DNA of 35,704 nucleotides from an uncultured Bacteroidales bacterium. GTDB lineage: Bacteria > Bacteroidota > Bacteroidia > Bacteroidales > UBA932. Positions within the stretch are counted from its first letter, which is position 1. Each line of letters starts with the position of its first letter. A program made the position numbers and the translations under genes. The DNA lies in contig ONWU01000034.1 of assembly GCA_900321655.1 (NCBI GenBank), positions 1 through 35,704 on the forward strand, read 5' to 3'. This document shows, piece by piece, positions 7,041 through 15,512 of the stretch. Below the pieces are notes generated by a model. It was not told the origin of the DNA and ran no database searches. It saw only the letters and a list, made by a program, of their open reading frames with translations.

Positions 7041-7931
7041 ATGAAAACGAAAGGATGGATTTTTTTGGCCCTGGCGGCCGTTGCTGCCTGCCAGAAGGCG
7101 GAAGATGATTTTGTGGCGGAGAAGCCCAAAGCGTTGGAGGGTCCTTATACCCTTACGCTGGAAGCCACCAAGGGGGAGGATACCAAAGCGTTGAAGCTGA
7201 TTAATTCCGGGAGCACACTAACCGCCTTATGGCGAGACGGAGAAACGGTAGCCGTGTACCAGGGCGGCACCTATCTGGGCCAACTGGTGGCTACGGCCGA
7301 TGATACGGATGAAACCAAAGCCACGCTTTCCGGAACGCTGGAGTCTGTTGCCGGCGTTGCCAATAACGCGGTCCTTACCCTGCTCTTCCCGCGGAAGGAC
7401 TGGGACTATACCGGGCAGAATGGAGGTGCGCCCAATGTTGTCTCCAAGATAGATCGCCTGTACGATTACGCTACGGCAAATGTTACTGTGGCTTCGGTAG
7501 ACACGGGCAATAAGACTATTACTACCACTTCCGCCGCTTTCGAAAACCAGCAGAGCATATACCGCTTTGGTTTCAAAGTGAACGATACACCTCTTCTCGT
7601 GAAGGAATTCACCGTGTCGTCCAACCACAATAAACTGGTCACTTCCCGCAGTTACAGTGGCGGATGGACTTCCACTTACGGCAACCTTACCGTTACTCCG
7701 GATATAGCCGTTAGCGATCTGCTGTATCTTTCCGTGCGCAATGAGAATGACAATACTTCGGAGGCCGACAAGTTCTCTTTCTTTGTAATAGGATATAACA
7801 ATGCCCTGTACCTGGGAGAGAAAGACATCCCCGGCGATAAGCTGGGCAACGGCAAGTTCATCAGTGCCCAGAACATTGCCGTAACCAAGTCCAATCTGGC
7901 CCAGAGCGGCACCGCAACTGTAGTTTGGTAA
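7041..7931 (+). CDS. Fimbrillin-like (FimA/Mfa superfamily) lipoprotein
   Basis: This 296-residue protein has a lipoprotein signal peptide with lipobox AVAAC (Cys17), so it is exported and lipidated, probably destined for the outer surface. The N-terminal domain shows the fimbrillin pattern: DTKALKLINSGSTLTALWRD, GETVAVYQGGTYLGQL, and ATLSGTLESV, followed by a second beta-rich domain. Bacteroidales fimbrillins are polymerised into fimbriae by donor-strand exchange after Arg-gingipain-type cleavage, or act as tip/anchor proteins; no shaft or anchor partners are seen here. It starts 12 bases after the 40-residue ORF and ends 3 bases before the Gly-rich gene, so the two exported proteins are very likely made together. 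Confidence 0.75.
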   Translation: MKTKGWIFLALAAVAACQKAEDDFVAEKPKALEGPYTLTLEATKGEDTKALKLINSGSTLTALWRDGETVAVYQGGTYLGQLVATADDTDETKATLSGTLESVAGVANNAVLTLLFPRKDWDYTGQNGGAPNVVSKIDRLYDYATANVTVASVDTGNKTITTTSAAFENQQSIYRFGFKVNDTPLLVKEFTVSSNHNKLVTSRSYSGGWTSTYGNLTVTPDIAVSDLLYLSVRNENDNTSEADKFSFFVIGYNNALYLGEKDIPGDKLGNGKFISAQNIAVTKSNLAQSGTATVVW

Positions 7932-7934
7932 GCT

Positions 7935-9878
7935 ATGAAAGCAAAAGCAATCTTAACAAGTCTTCTCGCTCTCGTCGCGCTGGCCCTGACAGGCCCGGTG
8001 GCGTGGAGCGATGCCATCACCAAAACCTACTGCTTTCACGGTGGGTCTGGCGGCAGTAATACTACGTTTCAGGGCTACTTCTATGAGGAGGGCAAAACGG
8101 GTGCGCATTACATATGCTATCCATCGCCGTGGACCTATGGCGAGATCGGGAACATCCACGCCTCCCTGGCCGACGGAATCACTATCAACATCTCCAGCTC
8201 AAACAACCAAATCTTCGTCCAAACCAGTAGCAGCCTTGCCGTGGCTGGCAATGTCACCGTCACGGTGGGCGGCGGCAACATACACAACTATTACATCTGG
8301 CACGTTGAGCTCTATAACACCGCCAACCAAGCCGTCATCAACGATTCCAACTGGGATGATGAGGATCCGGAGAATACCCATTCGTTCAGTAAGACCATTA
8401 ACCCGGGTTATTTCTACAAGCTGGTAGTTACCTACTCCACAGACGATATCTACCTCATAGACGAATCCTCCACCACCATCAGCGGCGTGGACGAAGAATA
8501 TTTATATGCCGGCTCACCCATTTCGCCCAAGCCGGAGGTGGAGTGCAACGGAAGGATACTTATCCGATTCACACATTATAGATGCGGCTACAGTAAATAC
8601 GATTCTCCTGGAACGGCTACACTCACGATTGAAGGCTTAAGCCCCTTCCACGGCGAGGTTACTCGGGACTATATTATTGTCGATCCCGCATTGGTGCCGG
8701 TGGAATGGAAGGCTGGCAGTACGGTTGAGGTGACGGAAGACTATACTGTGTCGTCAAGCATCAATGTGACAGGTACCGGCAATGTCAATCTCGTGATAGC
8801 CGATGGCGTGACGCTGACGGCTAAAAGGGGCATCACTATCGCCGACGGTGCAACGCTGACGGTTGAAGGGCCCGGTTCGGTCAATGTAAAAGGAAGCGTG
8901 GGCTACAATGGCAGTGATGGCAGTAATGGCGGCGCTGGTGGCGCTGGCGGTATGGGGGGCGCAGGAATTACCGGCTCGCTTATTGTTAATGGAGGCAGCA
9001 TTAGTATCTCTGGCGGCAGGGGCGGAACTGGCGGAACTGGCGGCAATAGCTACAGTGGCGGCGCTGGCGGCGCTGGCGGTATGGGGGGCGCAGGAATTAC
9101 CGGCTCGCTTATTGTTAATGGAGGCAGCATTAGTATCTATGGCGGCGCTGGCGGCGCTGGCGGCAAGGGCGGGTACGGTGTAGGCGATGGCGGCGAGGGC
9201 GGCGCTGGCGGCACGGGCGGCGCCGGCGGCGCTGGCATCTGCAATTCGCTTGTGGTTAATGGTGGTAGCATTTGTATCAATGGCGGCAAGGCGGGCTTGG
9301 GCGGCGAGGGCGGCCAGGGCGCCTCTAGCGGCAGGCCGGGCTATACCGGCAGGTACGGTGTAGGCATCGGCGGCACAGTCACCTGCACGGTTTTCGGTTA
9401 TGTTATTCAGGAGAGTACCAACGAAAGTAATTGGGATAACCTGTCCTCGGGCAGTACCAGCAACAGGCGATACGTGAGGGTTCTGGAAAGCAATACCATT
9501 TCCCTCTCGGCCCAGCAAGCCAACTTTGCCGGCCAGACTCATTACTGGACCACTTTCTACCATTCTTCAAATAGCTACACCCTTCCCTCAGGTGCACGGG
9601 CCTTCTATATGGGCTCCGACCATGCCCTTAATCTCATTGGCGACGGATCTGTCATCCCGGCAGGCTGCGCCGTGGTAATTATGGCAGATTCGGCCTCCCT
9701 TGAGATTACCTGTCCGTCTAATTCGGCTCCTTCTGTAACAGGCAACATCCTCCGGGGTACGTCATCGGCCATCCAGGCCCCTTCGGGTGCACACGTGATG
9801 AGCCAGGTGGGGGAGACCTTCGGCTTCTTTGGGTACTCCGGAGAGATCCCCGCCGGCAAGGCGTACTACGTGGAATAA
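7935..9878 (+). CDS. Secreted glycine-rich repeat protein, unknown function
   Basis: The 647-residue product starts with a Sec signal peptide (ILTSLLALVALALTGPVAWS, cut about residue 25). Residues 25-260 are a beta-rich region without a family I recognise. Then comes INVTGTGNVNLVIADGVTLT...GATLTVEGPGSVNV, which looks like a short right-handed beta-helix stretch, followed by a Gly-rich region (about 325-475) of repeats of the type GGAGGAGGMGGAGITGSLIV, NGGSISI. The C-terminal 150 residues (including IPAGCAVVIMADS and a closing IPAGKAYYVE) look like a Bacteroidales beta-sandwich. No C-terminal sorting domain is evident. Start 3 bases after the fimbrillin-like gene argues for co-expression, perhaps as a surface adhesin or matrix protein; that is inference. 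Confidence 0.8.
   Translation: MKAKAILTSLLALVALALTGPVAWSDAITKTYCFHGGSGGSNTTFQGYFYEEGKTGAHYICYPSPWTYGEIGNIHASLADGITINISSSNNQIFVQTSSSLAVAGNVTVTVGGGNIHNYYIWHVELYNTANQAVINDSNWDDEDPENTHSFSKTINPGYFYKLVVTYSTDDIYLIDESSTTISGVDEEYLYAGSPISPKPEVECNGRILIRFTHYRCGYSKYDSPGTATLTIEGLSPFHGEVTRDYIIVDPALVPVEWKAGSTVEVTEDYTVSSSINVTGTGNVNLVIADGVTLTAKRGITIADGATLTVEGPGSVNVKGSVGYNGSDGSNGGAGGAGGMGGAGITGSLIVNGGSISISGGRGGTGGTGGNSYSGGAGGAGGMGGAGITGSLIVNGGSISIYGGAGGAGGKGGYGVGDGGEGGAGGTGGAGGAGICNSLVVNGGSICINGGKAGLGGEGGQGASSGRPGYTGRYGVGIGGTVTCTVFGYVIQESTNESNWDNLSSGSTSNRRYVRVLESNTISLSAQQANFAGQTHYWTTFYHSSNSYTLPSGARAFYMGSDHALNLIGDGSVIPAGCAVVIMADSASLEITCPSNSAPSVTGNILRGTSSAIQAPSGAHVMSQVGETFGFFGYSGEIPAGKAYYVE
8941..9138 (+). repeat. 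Two identical 69-bp repeats at 129-bp spacing inside the Gly-rich gene
   Basis: The 69 bases 8941-9009 recur without change at 9070-9138, with the match reaching further left through one mismatch. A third, diverged unit lies around 9228-9285. The repeat unit is 43 codons, so gain or loss keeps the frame. Identity at synonymous positions points to recent duplication or ongoing recombination. Confidence 0.9.
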
Positions 9879-9899
9879 GGGAATCTCAGATAATTTTGC

Positions 9900-9907
9900 T
9901 ATCTTTG
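9900..9907 (+). promoter_or_regulatory. -7 element for prfA-queF
   Basis: TATCTTTG followed by C matches TAnnTTTG. The predicted start point is near 9913, about 14 bases before the prfA ATG. The -33 position lies at the end of the Gly-rich gene and shows no clear TTTG. Confidence 0.6.
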
Positions 9908-9926
9908 CAGGCTAAATACAATTGCT

Positions 9927-11024
9927 ATGGCAGAGAATACGCTGTTGGAGAAGGTATTGAGCCTTCAGGATAAATACAAGAAACTGGAAGAGCAGCTCGC
10001 AGACCCTGAGGTAATCGGGGATATGAAGAAGTTCGTCCAGCTGAACAAGGACTACAAGGAGCTGCAGCCCATCATTGCCGCCGGCCTCGAGTACGAGCGT
10101 CTGGTCAATGAGTTGGCGCAGGCCAAGGACATCCTTATGAACGAGAAGGACGAGGACCTCAAGGAGATGGCCAAAGATGAGATAGCCCAGATAGAGCCCA
10201 AGCTCCCGGAAATGGAGCAGAACATCAAGCTCCTCCTCATCCCGGCCGATCCGGACGACAGCAAGAACGCCATGGTGGAAATCCGCGGCGGTACCGGCGG
10301 TGACGAGGCCGCCATCTTTGCCGGAGACCTCTTCCGTATGTACCAGCACTTTGCAGAGCGCCGCGGCTGGAAGCTGGAAATCACAGACCAGGCTCCCGGC
10401 ACCTCCGGCGGCTACAAGCAGATTGTATTCAAGCTCTCCTCCTCCACCGACGGCGTATACGGCGTGATGAAATACGAATCCGGCGTGCACCGCGTACAGC
10501 GCGTGCCCCAGACGGAAACCCAGGGCCGCATCCAGACATCGGCCGCTTCCGTGGCCGTGTTCCCGGAAGCCGGTGAGTTTGATATCGAGCTCAATCCGGC
10601 CGATATCCGCAAAGACCTTTTCTGCGCCTCCGGCCCCGGTGGTCAGGGCGTGAACACCACCTATTCGGCCGTGCGCCTCACCCACATCCCCTCCGGTATT
10701 GTGGTGCAGTGCCAGGAGGAGCGTTCCCAGCTCAAGAACCTGGACCGCGCTATGGAAGAGCTCCGTACCCGTCTGTACAATATGGAGCACCAGAAGTACC
10801 TGGACGGCATTGCCGCCAAGCGCAAGACTATGGTATCCACCGGTGACAGATCGGCCAAGATCCGCACGTACAACTATCCTCAGGGCCGCGTGACGGACCA
10901 CCGCATCGGCTGGAGTATGTACAACCTGCCCGTGTTTATGGACGGAGACATCCAGGAGTGTATAGACCAGCTGCAGATTGCGGAAAACGCAGAGCGGCTC
11001 AAAGAAGCAGGGGAGGAAGCATAA
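9927..11024 (+). CDS. prfA: Peptide chain release factor 1
   Basis: RF1 ends translation at UAA and UAG. All expected parts are present in 365 residues: a helical N-terminal domain; the codon-recognition loop [10 protein letters not shown] with PQT at 194-196 (the PxT stop-codon motif); the peptidyl-tRNA hydrolysis motif [10 protein letters not shown] with GGQ at 238-240; and [20 protein letters not shown]. Length and ends are normal for the family. It has its own promoter after a 48-base gap from the Gly-rich gene, and is followed after a single base by queF, so the two are cotranscribed. Confidence 0.97.
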   Translation: MAENTLLEKVLSLQDKYKKLEEQLADPEVIGDMKKFVQLNKDYKELQPIIAAGLEYERLVNELAQAKDILMNEKDEDLKEMAKDEIAQIEPKLPEMEQNIKLLLIPADPDDSKNAMVEIRGGTGGDEAAIFAGDLFRMYQHFAERRGWKLEITDQAPGTSGGYKQIVFKLSSSTDGVYGVMKYESGVHRVQRVPQTETQGRIQTSAASVAVFPEAGEFDIELNPADIRKDLFCASGPGGQGVNTTYSAVRLTHIPSGIVVQCQEERSQLKNLDRAMEELRTRLYNMEHQKYLDGIAAKRKTMVSTGDRSAKIRTYNYPQGRVTDHRIGWSMYNLPVFMDGDIQECIDQLQIAENAERLKEAGEEA

Positions 11025-11025
11025 T

Positions 11026-11481
11026 ATGGCACGCAACCCCGAAGAACTCAAGGCGCTGGGCCACAAGGCCGAATATAGCCAGAATTACGCTCCCGAGGTG
11101 CTGGAAACCTTTGAGAACCAGCATCCGGACAATGACTACTGGGTGCGTTTCAACTGCCCGGAATTCACCACGCTGTGCCCCATCACGGGGCAGCCGGACT
11201 TTGCGGAAATCCGCATCAGCTATGTGCCGGATGTGAAGATGGTGGAGTCCAAATCTCTGAAACTGTACCTGTTCAGCTTCCGTAGCCACGGAGATTTCCA
11301 CGAAGACTGCGTGAACACCATTATGAAGGACCTCATTAAGCTGATGGATCCTAAATACATTGAGGTGACGGGCTTCTTCACGCCCCGCGGCGGTATCTCC
11401 ATCTATCCCTACGCCAATTACGGCCGCCCCGGGACCAAGTGGGAGCAGCTGGCCTGGGAGAGGCTTTCCAAGCACGAATAG
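11026..11481 (+). CDS. queF: NADPH-dependent 7-cyano-7-deazaguanine reductase QueF
   Basis: QueF reduces preQ0 to preQ1 in queuosine tRNA-modification synthesis. The 151-residue product is the short, unimodular (YkvM-type) form. The catalytic cysteine Cys51 lies in [12 protein letters not shown] together with Asp58, and the NADPH-binding QueF motif [22 protein letters not shown] begins at residue 73. The true start is the ATG at 11026, one base after the prfA stop; a longer frame overlapping prfA has no family support. Other queuosine genes are not in this window. A terminator follows 27 bases after the stop. Confidence 0.96.
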   Translation: MARNPEELKALGHKAEYSQNYAPEVLETFENQHPDNDYWVRFNCPEFTTLCPITGQPDFAEIRISYVPDVKMVESKSLKLYLFSFRSHGDFHEDCVNTIMKDLIKLMDPKYIEVTGFFTPRGGISIYPYANYGRPGTKWEQLAWERLSKHE

Positions 11482-11508
11482 TTGATTCTGACATATTTTA
11501 GAAACCTT

Positions 11509-11552
11509 CGGGAATCTGCCGGATAGTATGTTGCAGGTTCCCGATTTCTTTT
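11509..11552 (+). terminator. Terminator after queF
   Basis: CGGGAA-t-CTGC (11509-11519) pairs with GCAG-g-TTCCCG (11533-11543), ten pairs around one mismatch with a 13-base loop, followed by the T-rich run ATTTCTTTT. It ends the prfA-queF unit. Confidence 0.75.
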
Positions 11553-11562
11553 GTATGTTTGC
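11531..11562 (+). promoter_or_regulatory. Promoter at the left end of the AT-rich island
   Basis: TTGC (11531-11534), 19 bases, then TATGTTTG (11554-11561) followed by C gives a near-consensus Bacteroidota promoter, overlapping the queF terminator. It would start near 11568 and reach the TPR regulator gene at 11860 after a leader of about 290 bases, or make a separate small RNA. The -33 half is weak. Confidence 0.45.
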
Positions 11563-11568
11563 AGTAGA

Positions 11569-11811
11569 TTATTGAAATAGACGATTTCTTGAGAGAAATC
11601 CTTTTTGACGGACATTCCTGAAACTTGGAAATTTTAATGGCTTAGTGTCTGGCAATAGGATATCCCTCGTGCTTTGCACGGGGGACCTATGATAGTAAGC
11701 CAGGCTTTCCAAGGCCTCAGGACTATTTGCGGCCCCCTGTGCTTTTTTTACGTCCGTCAGCATCAATAGTTTGGCTGTCGGCGTTGTTGCATAGAGTTTT
11801 TTGTCACCCAT
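11569..11811 (-). CDS. Possible 80-residue protein or structured leader, unknown
   Basis: This is the only protein-like frame in the 378-base gap between queF and the TPR gene. It begins MGDKKLYATTPTAKLLMLTD and has SPEALESLAYYHRSPVQS, DILLPDTKPLKF and a basic C-terminus, with no signal or membrane segment. I do not recognise a family with confidence. On the opposite strand the same DNA would be the leader from the 11531-11562 promoter and holds a hairpin (11664-11684, CCTCGTGC / GCACGGGG with a TTT loop). So it may be a real small gene or a shadow of a structured RNA. Confidence 0.3.
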   Translation of the reverse strand: MGDKKLYATTPTAKLLMLTDVKKAQGAANSPEALESLAYYHRSPVQSTRDILLPDTKPLKFPSFRNVRQKGFLSRNRLFQ

Positions 11812-11859
11812 AATTCATTGTAAGTAATCGTCGGCAGCCTTTTCTATTACATAGAAGAA

Positions 11860-13512
11860 ATGAAAAGATTTATCATTTTATTCTTTATTATAGCGTTGAG
11901 CAGCGCTTGTTCGGTCAAAAGGGAAGTGGCCGAAGTTTGGAATTATGTTCAGGAGCAGCCGGATAGTGCTCTCTTCGTATTGAATTCTTTAAACGCCAGT
12001 TCATATGCTGGCCGGACCTTGGCCAATTATCAACTGCTTAAGGCAATGGCTCTGGATAAGAATTACATTGATGTCGCGTCTGATTCTCTGGCAAAGCCTG
12101 CTTATGAGTTCTTTCACCGCCATGGGCCTAAGGAGAAGGAAATGATGAGCCTATATTATCTGGGGATGTCGCAGTATTATTCGAAGAATTATAACAATGC
12201 GGTCGTGTCCCTGGATTATGTCTCCAATCTGGCGGAGCAGTGTGAGAATCCAAGGTATATTGCCCTTTCCCAAATCTATCTGAGTCACATATACCATCGT
12301 CGTTACAATTTTACGGAAGCTATATCTGCTGCCCAAAGAAGCATTCCTTTTTTTGAATCTTTACCGGACAGCAGTTATCAAGTAAGATGGGCCAGGTTGC
12401 ATTTGGCTGACTGTTTTGTAGGGAAGAGACAGTTTGATGATGCAAATGATATATACAGTTCATTGGCAGGTCTTTTCCCATCCGATTCCGCTCTTATTAG
12501 GCAGGTGCTCCCTCATTTTGCATGGAGTATGTTATTGTCCGGGGAGGAGAATGCTTTAGAGGCGTTTAATATCTACCAGAAGGCATTTAAAGTCTACCAC
12601 GCAAAGTTAGATTGTTATAACCTTCATCATTATGGGATGACATTGCTTTCTCTTGGTAAGGAAGAAGCAGCCTCGGCGATTATTCATGAATTGGAGGATT
12701 TTACTGATTATCCAGAACTTCAACATGACTTGAAGTTTCGTCTGCTTAAAAAAAGAGGTGATTACAAGGCGGCACTTGGTGAATACGAATTGTTGACTGG
12801 ACGTCAAAATGAGGTGGCAAGGGAAATGATGTACTCCTCTTTATACAAATATCAACGCGATTTTCAGCGCCTATCTTTAGAAAATACTCAATTGCAGTTT
12901 AAGGTTGAGCGAGAGCGCATGCTGATTATTCAGGCTATTATACTGCTGTTTGTAATTATTATTGGTTGGTTTGCTGTATTTTGGTGGCGTCGAGCAAAAA
13001 GGGAAAAGGAACAACTGGTATCTAGTATAAAGGATATGACTATATCTCTGGCTCAATATCAAGAGCAAAACACTCACTTGGAAGACGAACTTGAACTCGT
13101 CCGACAAAAATATGTAGGAGCTTACAAGAAGCAGTTCCAAAAGATAGCATCGCTAGTTGAGTACTATCGAACAACAAGTGGCAGGTCAGATGGACGGGAT
13201 TTAGTGTACAAACAGGTTATGGAATTATCGAGTACGGTTGGAAAGGACCGCGAGTCTATGAGGGCTTTGGAGCGGAACGTTAATGCCGCATTGGATAACG
13301 CGATGAGCAAGTATCGAGAAGCCTTTTCAGGAAAGAGCCTGGAACATTACGACTTGGTGTGTTACTTTATGGCAGGCTTTCCTGCATCACTCATTGAATT
13401 GCTGACCGGGATTCCCAAGAGCACGTTATATTCCAAGAAGAGCAGGCTGCTGGATGAACTAGCGGCCAGTCATTCTCCTTATAAGGACCTCTTATATCGG
13501 TCCATAAAATAG
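11860..13512 (+). CDS. TPR-repeat lipoprotein/membrane regulator with C-terminal HTH-like domain
   Basis: This 550-residue protein begins with a lipoprotein-like signal (IALSSAC, Cys17). Residues about 25-330 are helical TPR-type repeats (for example AYEFFHRHGPKEKEMMSLYY, YYSKNYNNAVVSLDYVSN, HIYHRRYNFTEAISAAQRSI). A transmembrane helix spans about 354-376 (MLIIQAIILLFVIIIGWFAV), followed by basic residues and a coiled coil (about 380-430). The C-terminus has PASLIELLTGIPKSTLYSKK and SRLLDELAAS, which reads as a helix-turn-helix. This build (outer TPR sensor, one helix, inner DNA-binding end) is typical of Bacteroidales regulators found beside NVEALA and 6-bladed-propeller genes. I infer that it controls the downstream operon. 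A strong terminator follows. Confidence 0.75.
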   Translation: MKRFIILFFIIALSSACSVKREVAEVWNYVQEQPDSALFVLNSLNASSYAGRTLANYQLLKAMALDKNYIDVASDSLAKPAYEFFHRHGPKEKEMMSLYYLGMSQYYSKNYNNAVVSLDYVSNLAEQCENPRYIALSQIYLSHIYHRRYNFTEAISAAQRSIPFFESLPDSSYQVRWARLHLADCFVGKRQFDDANDIYSSLAGLFPSDSALIRQVLPHFAWSMLLSGEENALEAFNIYQKAFKVYHAKLDCYNLHHYGMTLLSLGKEEAASAIIHELEDFTDYPELQHDLKFRLLKKRGDYKAALGEYELLTGRQNEVAREMMYSSLYKYQRDFQRLSLENTQLQFKVERERMLIIQAIILLFVIIIGWFAVFWWRRAKREKEQLVSSIKDMTISLAQYQEQNTHLEDELELVRQKYVGAYKKQFQKIASLVEYYRTTSGRSDGRDLVYKQVMELSSTVGKDRESMRALERNVNAALDNAMSKYREAFSGKSLEHYDLVCYFMAGFPASLIELLTGIPKSTLYSKKSRLLDELAASHSPYKDLLYRSIK

Positions 13513-13537
13513 AGCTGATAATCAACTATTTACACGT

Positions 13538-13584
13538 CGTGCAAGATGCTGGTTTTGACAATCATCTTGCACGGTTCGTTTTTG
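13538..13584 (+). terminator. Terminator after the TPR regulator
   Basis: CGTGCAAGATG (13538-13548) pairs perfectly with CATCTTGCACG (13563-13573) around a 14-base loop, followed by GTTCGTTTTTG. It separates the regulator from the peptide/propeller operon. Confidence 0.8.
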
Positions 13585-13703
13585 TTTGATAATCAGCGAC
13601 TTGCCGTGCGATTTTACGACGGATATGCAAGATTGTTTTAGAAAAAAAGATGTTGATATTTGTTTTTTTGTTACAACATTTGCGGTGACAAAAAACAAAA
13701 CTT

Positions 13704-14078
13704 ATGCAACATTTAATCATTCCCTTTTGCTTGGCGGCCGCCATAGTGCCGGCCTTGTCTCCTGTTTCAGCTAATGATGAAATAAAGGAGATTGTTATTG
13801 TAGTTAAGGGTGGGGAAGAAGCTCCTCATCGCGCTCCTGCCCAAATCCCCATCAGTGGTTATGTGGACACGACTGTCGGCGTAGTCTTTCTTTCCTTTTC
13901 CTCCCCTTGTGGAACGGTGGAAACATCGTTCTGCAACCTCTCATCAGGTGACTCCTTTGACGTGACGGTAAACGGAAGCGGGAGTGTTATGATTCCCGCC
14001 ATTCTTCCGGCCGGTTCATGGCGAGTCACTTTCTCATTATCCACTGGTACCGAATATATCGGCGAATTTGAATTCTAA
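13704..14078 (+). CDS. Secreted DUF3244-like small beta protein
   Basis: The 124-residue product has a Sec signal (IIPFCLAAAIVPALSPVSA, cut about residue 23) and then a compact beta-sandwich-like domain. Features are the region APAQIPISGYVD, a hydrophobic strand VGVVFLSFSSP, CGTVETSFCNL with two cysteines that could form a disulfide, a strand VMIPAILPAGSWRVTFSL and the ending GTEYIGEFEF. This matches the general look of DUF3244 proteins of Bacteroidales (PI.....F strand, G.v.V, aG.y.v.f, Y.G.F end). Function is unknown. It is the first gene of an operon with 12- and 15-base gaps to the next two genes. No clean TAnnTTTG element was found ahead of it. Confidence 0.6.
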   Translation: MQHLIIPFCLAAAIVPALSPVSANDEIKEIVIVVKGGEEAPHRAPAQIPISGYVDTTVGVVFLSFSSPCGTVETSFCNLSSGDSFDVTVNGSGSVMIPAILPAGSWRVTFSLSTGTEYIGEFEF

Positions 14079-14090
14079 TACTATAAGACA

Positions 14091-14336
14091 ATGAAAAACA
14101 AGAAAACTATTATTTCAATTGCGCTTGGAGCGTTAATGATAATTCTTTCTTTAACATCAATTTCTTTGTGGGCAGATGATGTGCCTTATACAGAATGTCG
14201 TAATAACCCTGGTTTGAACAATGGACATTGCATGGAGAGGGCAGAGGGAAATGGTTATGCTTGTATCTCATCACACTGGCCGCGTGATTGTTACAAGACA
14301 ACGACTGTTGATGACGAATTACAGCCGGGAAACTAA
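14091..14336 (+). CDS. Small secreted Cys-rich peptide, NVEALA-like
   Basis: This 81-residue protein has a strong signal peptide (ISIALGALMIILSLTSISLW) and a mature part of about 52 residues with four cysteines at 36, 47, 58 and 67, spaced 11, 11 and 9, which could form two disulfides. The position (after a TPR regulator, before DUF4221 and propeller lipoproteins), the size and the Cys-rich tail with GxC and DC match NVEALA-family peptides of Bacteroidales. The literal NVEALA motif at the signal end is absent, so this is a diverged member or an analogue. No role for the family is established to my knowledge; an exported signal, ligand or antimicrobial peptide are all possible. Confidence 0.6.
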   Translation: MKNKKTIISIALGALMIILSLTSISLWADDVPYTECRNNPGLNNGHCMERAEGNGYACISSHWPRDCYKTTTVDDELQPGN

Positions 14337-14351
14337 TATGTTGGTTTTCTG

Positions 14352-15512
14352 ATGAGAGCAAGGGTGTTTTTTCTGTTTTTCATTTTACTGCTAAATTGTT
14401 CCATTGGATGCGATGTGGCAATTCAGCATCCTCCAGTTATCAAGAACATGGTCGCGTGTATAAATTCCTTGAAGGATGTTAGTTTTACGGAGCACCTTTT
14501 CCAATTGGATAGTATTTCCTCTCCAGTAATTACTTTTGGAAAAATTATTGACCAGGGAAGTGAGCCCACAGTTCTCTCTTTCCTGAACGAATGGGATAAT
14601 TCGATTTATTTTTATGACTATTTGTCGGGAAAGTATATCGAGAAGCGGACTTTTCCACACTCTTGGCCCATTCAGGGATATGAAATCCAGAAAGACACCC
14701 TGCTCTTGTATAGTTATGATAGAGAGGAGTTAATGCTTATCTTCGGAGATAATAGTAGAACTCTTCAAATCACACGGGAGCAAAATAATGGTAACAGTTT
14801 GCTTTTAATGCCTTTTTTAATGACCAGGTCACCTATTATTTTGTGCAAAAATGGACAGATTGTAATGCCCCTTTTTTCCCCAGGGGCAATAAGACTCGAA
14901 GATGAAAAAAAGAGGAAGGCAATAAGATTGTTAGATTCGAAAAGTGAAATATTCAGAGATTGCGTTTTGTTCCCCGAATATGCCATGGAGATGAATTGGG
15001 GAGGTGGTCTTACATATCTTCAGCCTTATATAGAACAAGGACCTTCTGGTAATATTGTCATTAGTTTCTCATTCAGTCATGATATTTATGAATATATTCT
15101 TGATTCGGATGAATTATTGTCTTATTATGCCGGAAGTGGCCGAATAAATAGCATTTCCTCCTTCAAGACTCACTCTTATAGGACTGTACAAGATAAATCG
15201 TCGCTGTGGGAATGGTATATGAGGAATCCTTCATATGAGGGTATTTTATATGATAAATACCGTCATTGTTATTATAGGTTTGCCAGACTTCCTTATTCGG
15301 AAAAAGAATCTATTCCATTATTTGGTAATCATAAACCCGTAGTAATAGTCGTTCTAGATGAAAATTTCAATTATATCGGAGAGCGGTGCCTGAAGTCAGA
15401 TGTCCCCTATAATTCCTTTTGTAGTTTTGTGTCTCCCGGAGGCTTAATGATTCAGGTTGATGACGGGAGAGAAGATCAACTATGTTTCCATGAATACTCG
15501 TTTAATATATAG
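14352..15512 (+). CDS. DUF4221-family lipoprotein
   Basis: The 386-residue product has a lipoprotein-like signal (FFILLLNCSIGCD, Cys20 or Cys16) and a long all-beta body that is probably a propeller. Diagnostic stretches are YEGILYDKYRHCYYRFARLP near residue 300 and VVIVVLDENFNYIGE near 335, as in DUF4221 proteins. Function is unknown; these proteins recur in Bacteroidales clusters with NVEALA peptides and 6-bladed propellers. It starts 15 bases after the Cys-rich peptide and its last 23 bases overlap the next gene. Confidence 0.7.
   Translation: MRARVFFLFFILLLNCSIGCDVAIQHPPVIKNMVACINSLKDVSFTEHLFQLDSISSPVITFGKIIDQGSEPTVLSFLNEWDNSIYFYDYLSGKYIEKRTFPHSWPIQGYEIQKDTLLLYSYDREELMLIFGDNSRTLQITREQNNGNSLLLMPFLMTRSPIILCKNGQIVMPLFSPGAIRLEDEKKRKAIRLLDSKSEIFRDCVLFPEYAMEMNWGGGLTYLQPYIEQGPSGNIVISFSFSHDIYEYILDSDELLSYYAGSGRINSISSFKTHSYRTVQDKSSLWEWYMRNPSYEGILYDKYRHCYYRFARLPYSEKESIPLFGNHKPVVIVVLDENFNYIGERCLKSDVPYNSFCSFVSPGGLMIQVDDGREDQLCFHEYSFNI

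Noticed and set aside
8754-9563. A 269-codon Ala-rich open frame on the minus strand
   Set aside because: It is the antisense of the Gly-rich repeats (GGC read backwards gives Ala). The sense frame has a signal peptide and operon context.
9912-11066. A 384-codon minus-strand frame across prfA
   Set aside because: prfA on the plus strand has every release-factor motif; the antisense product resembles no family and crosses two real genes.
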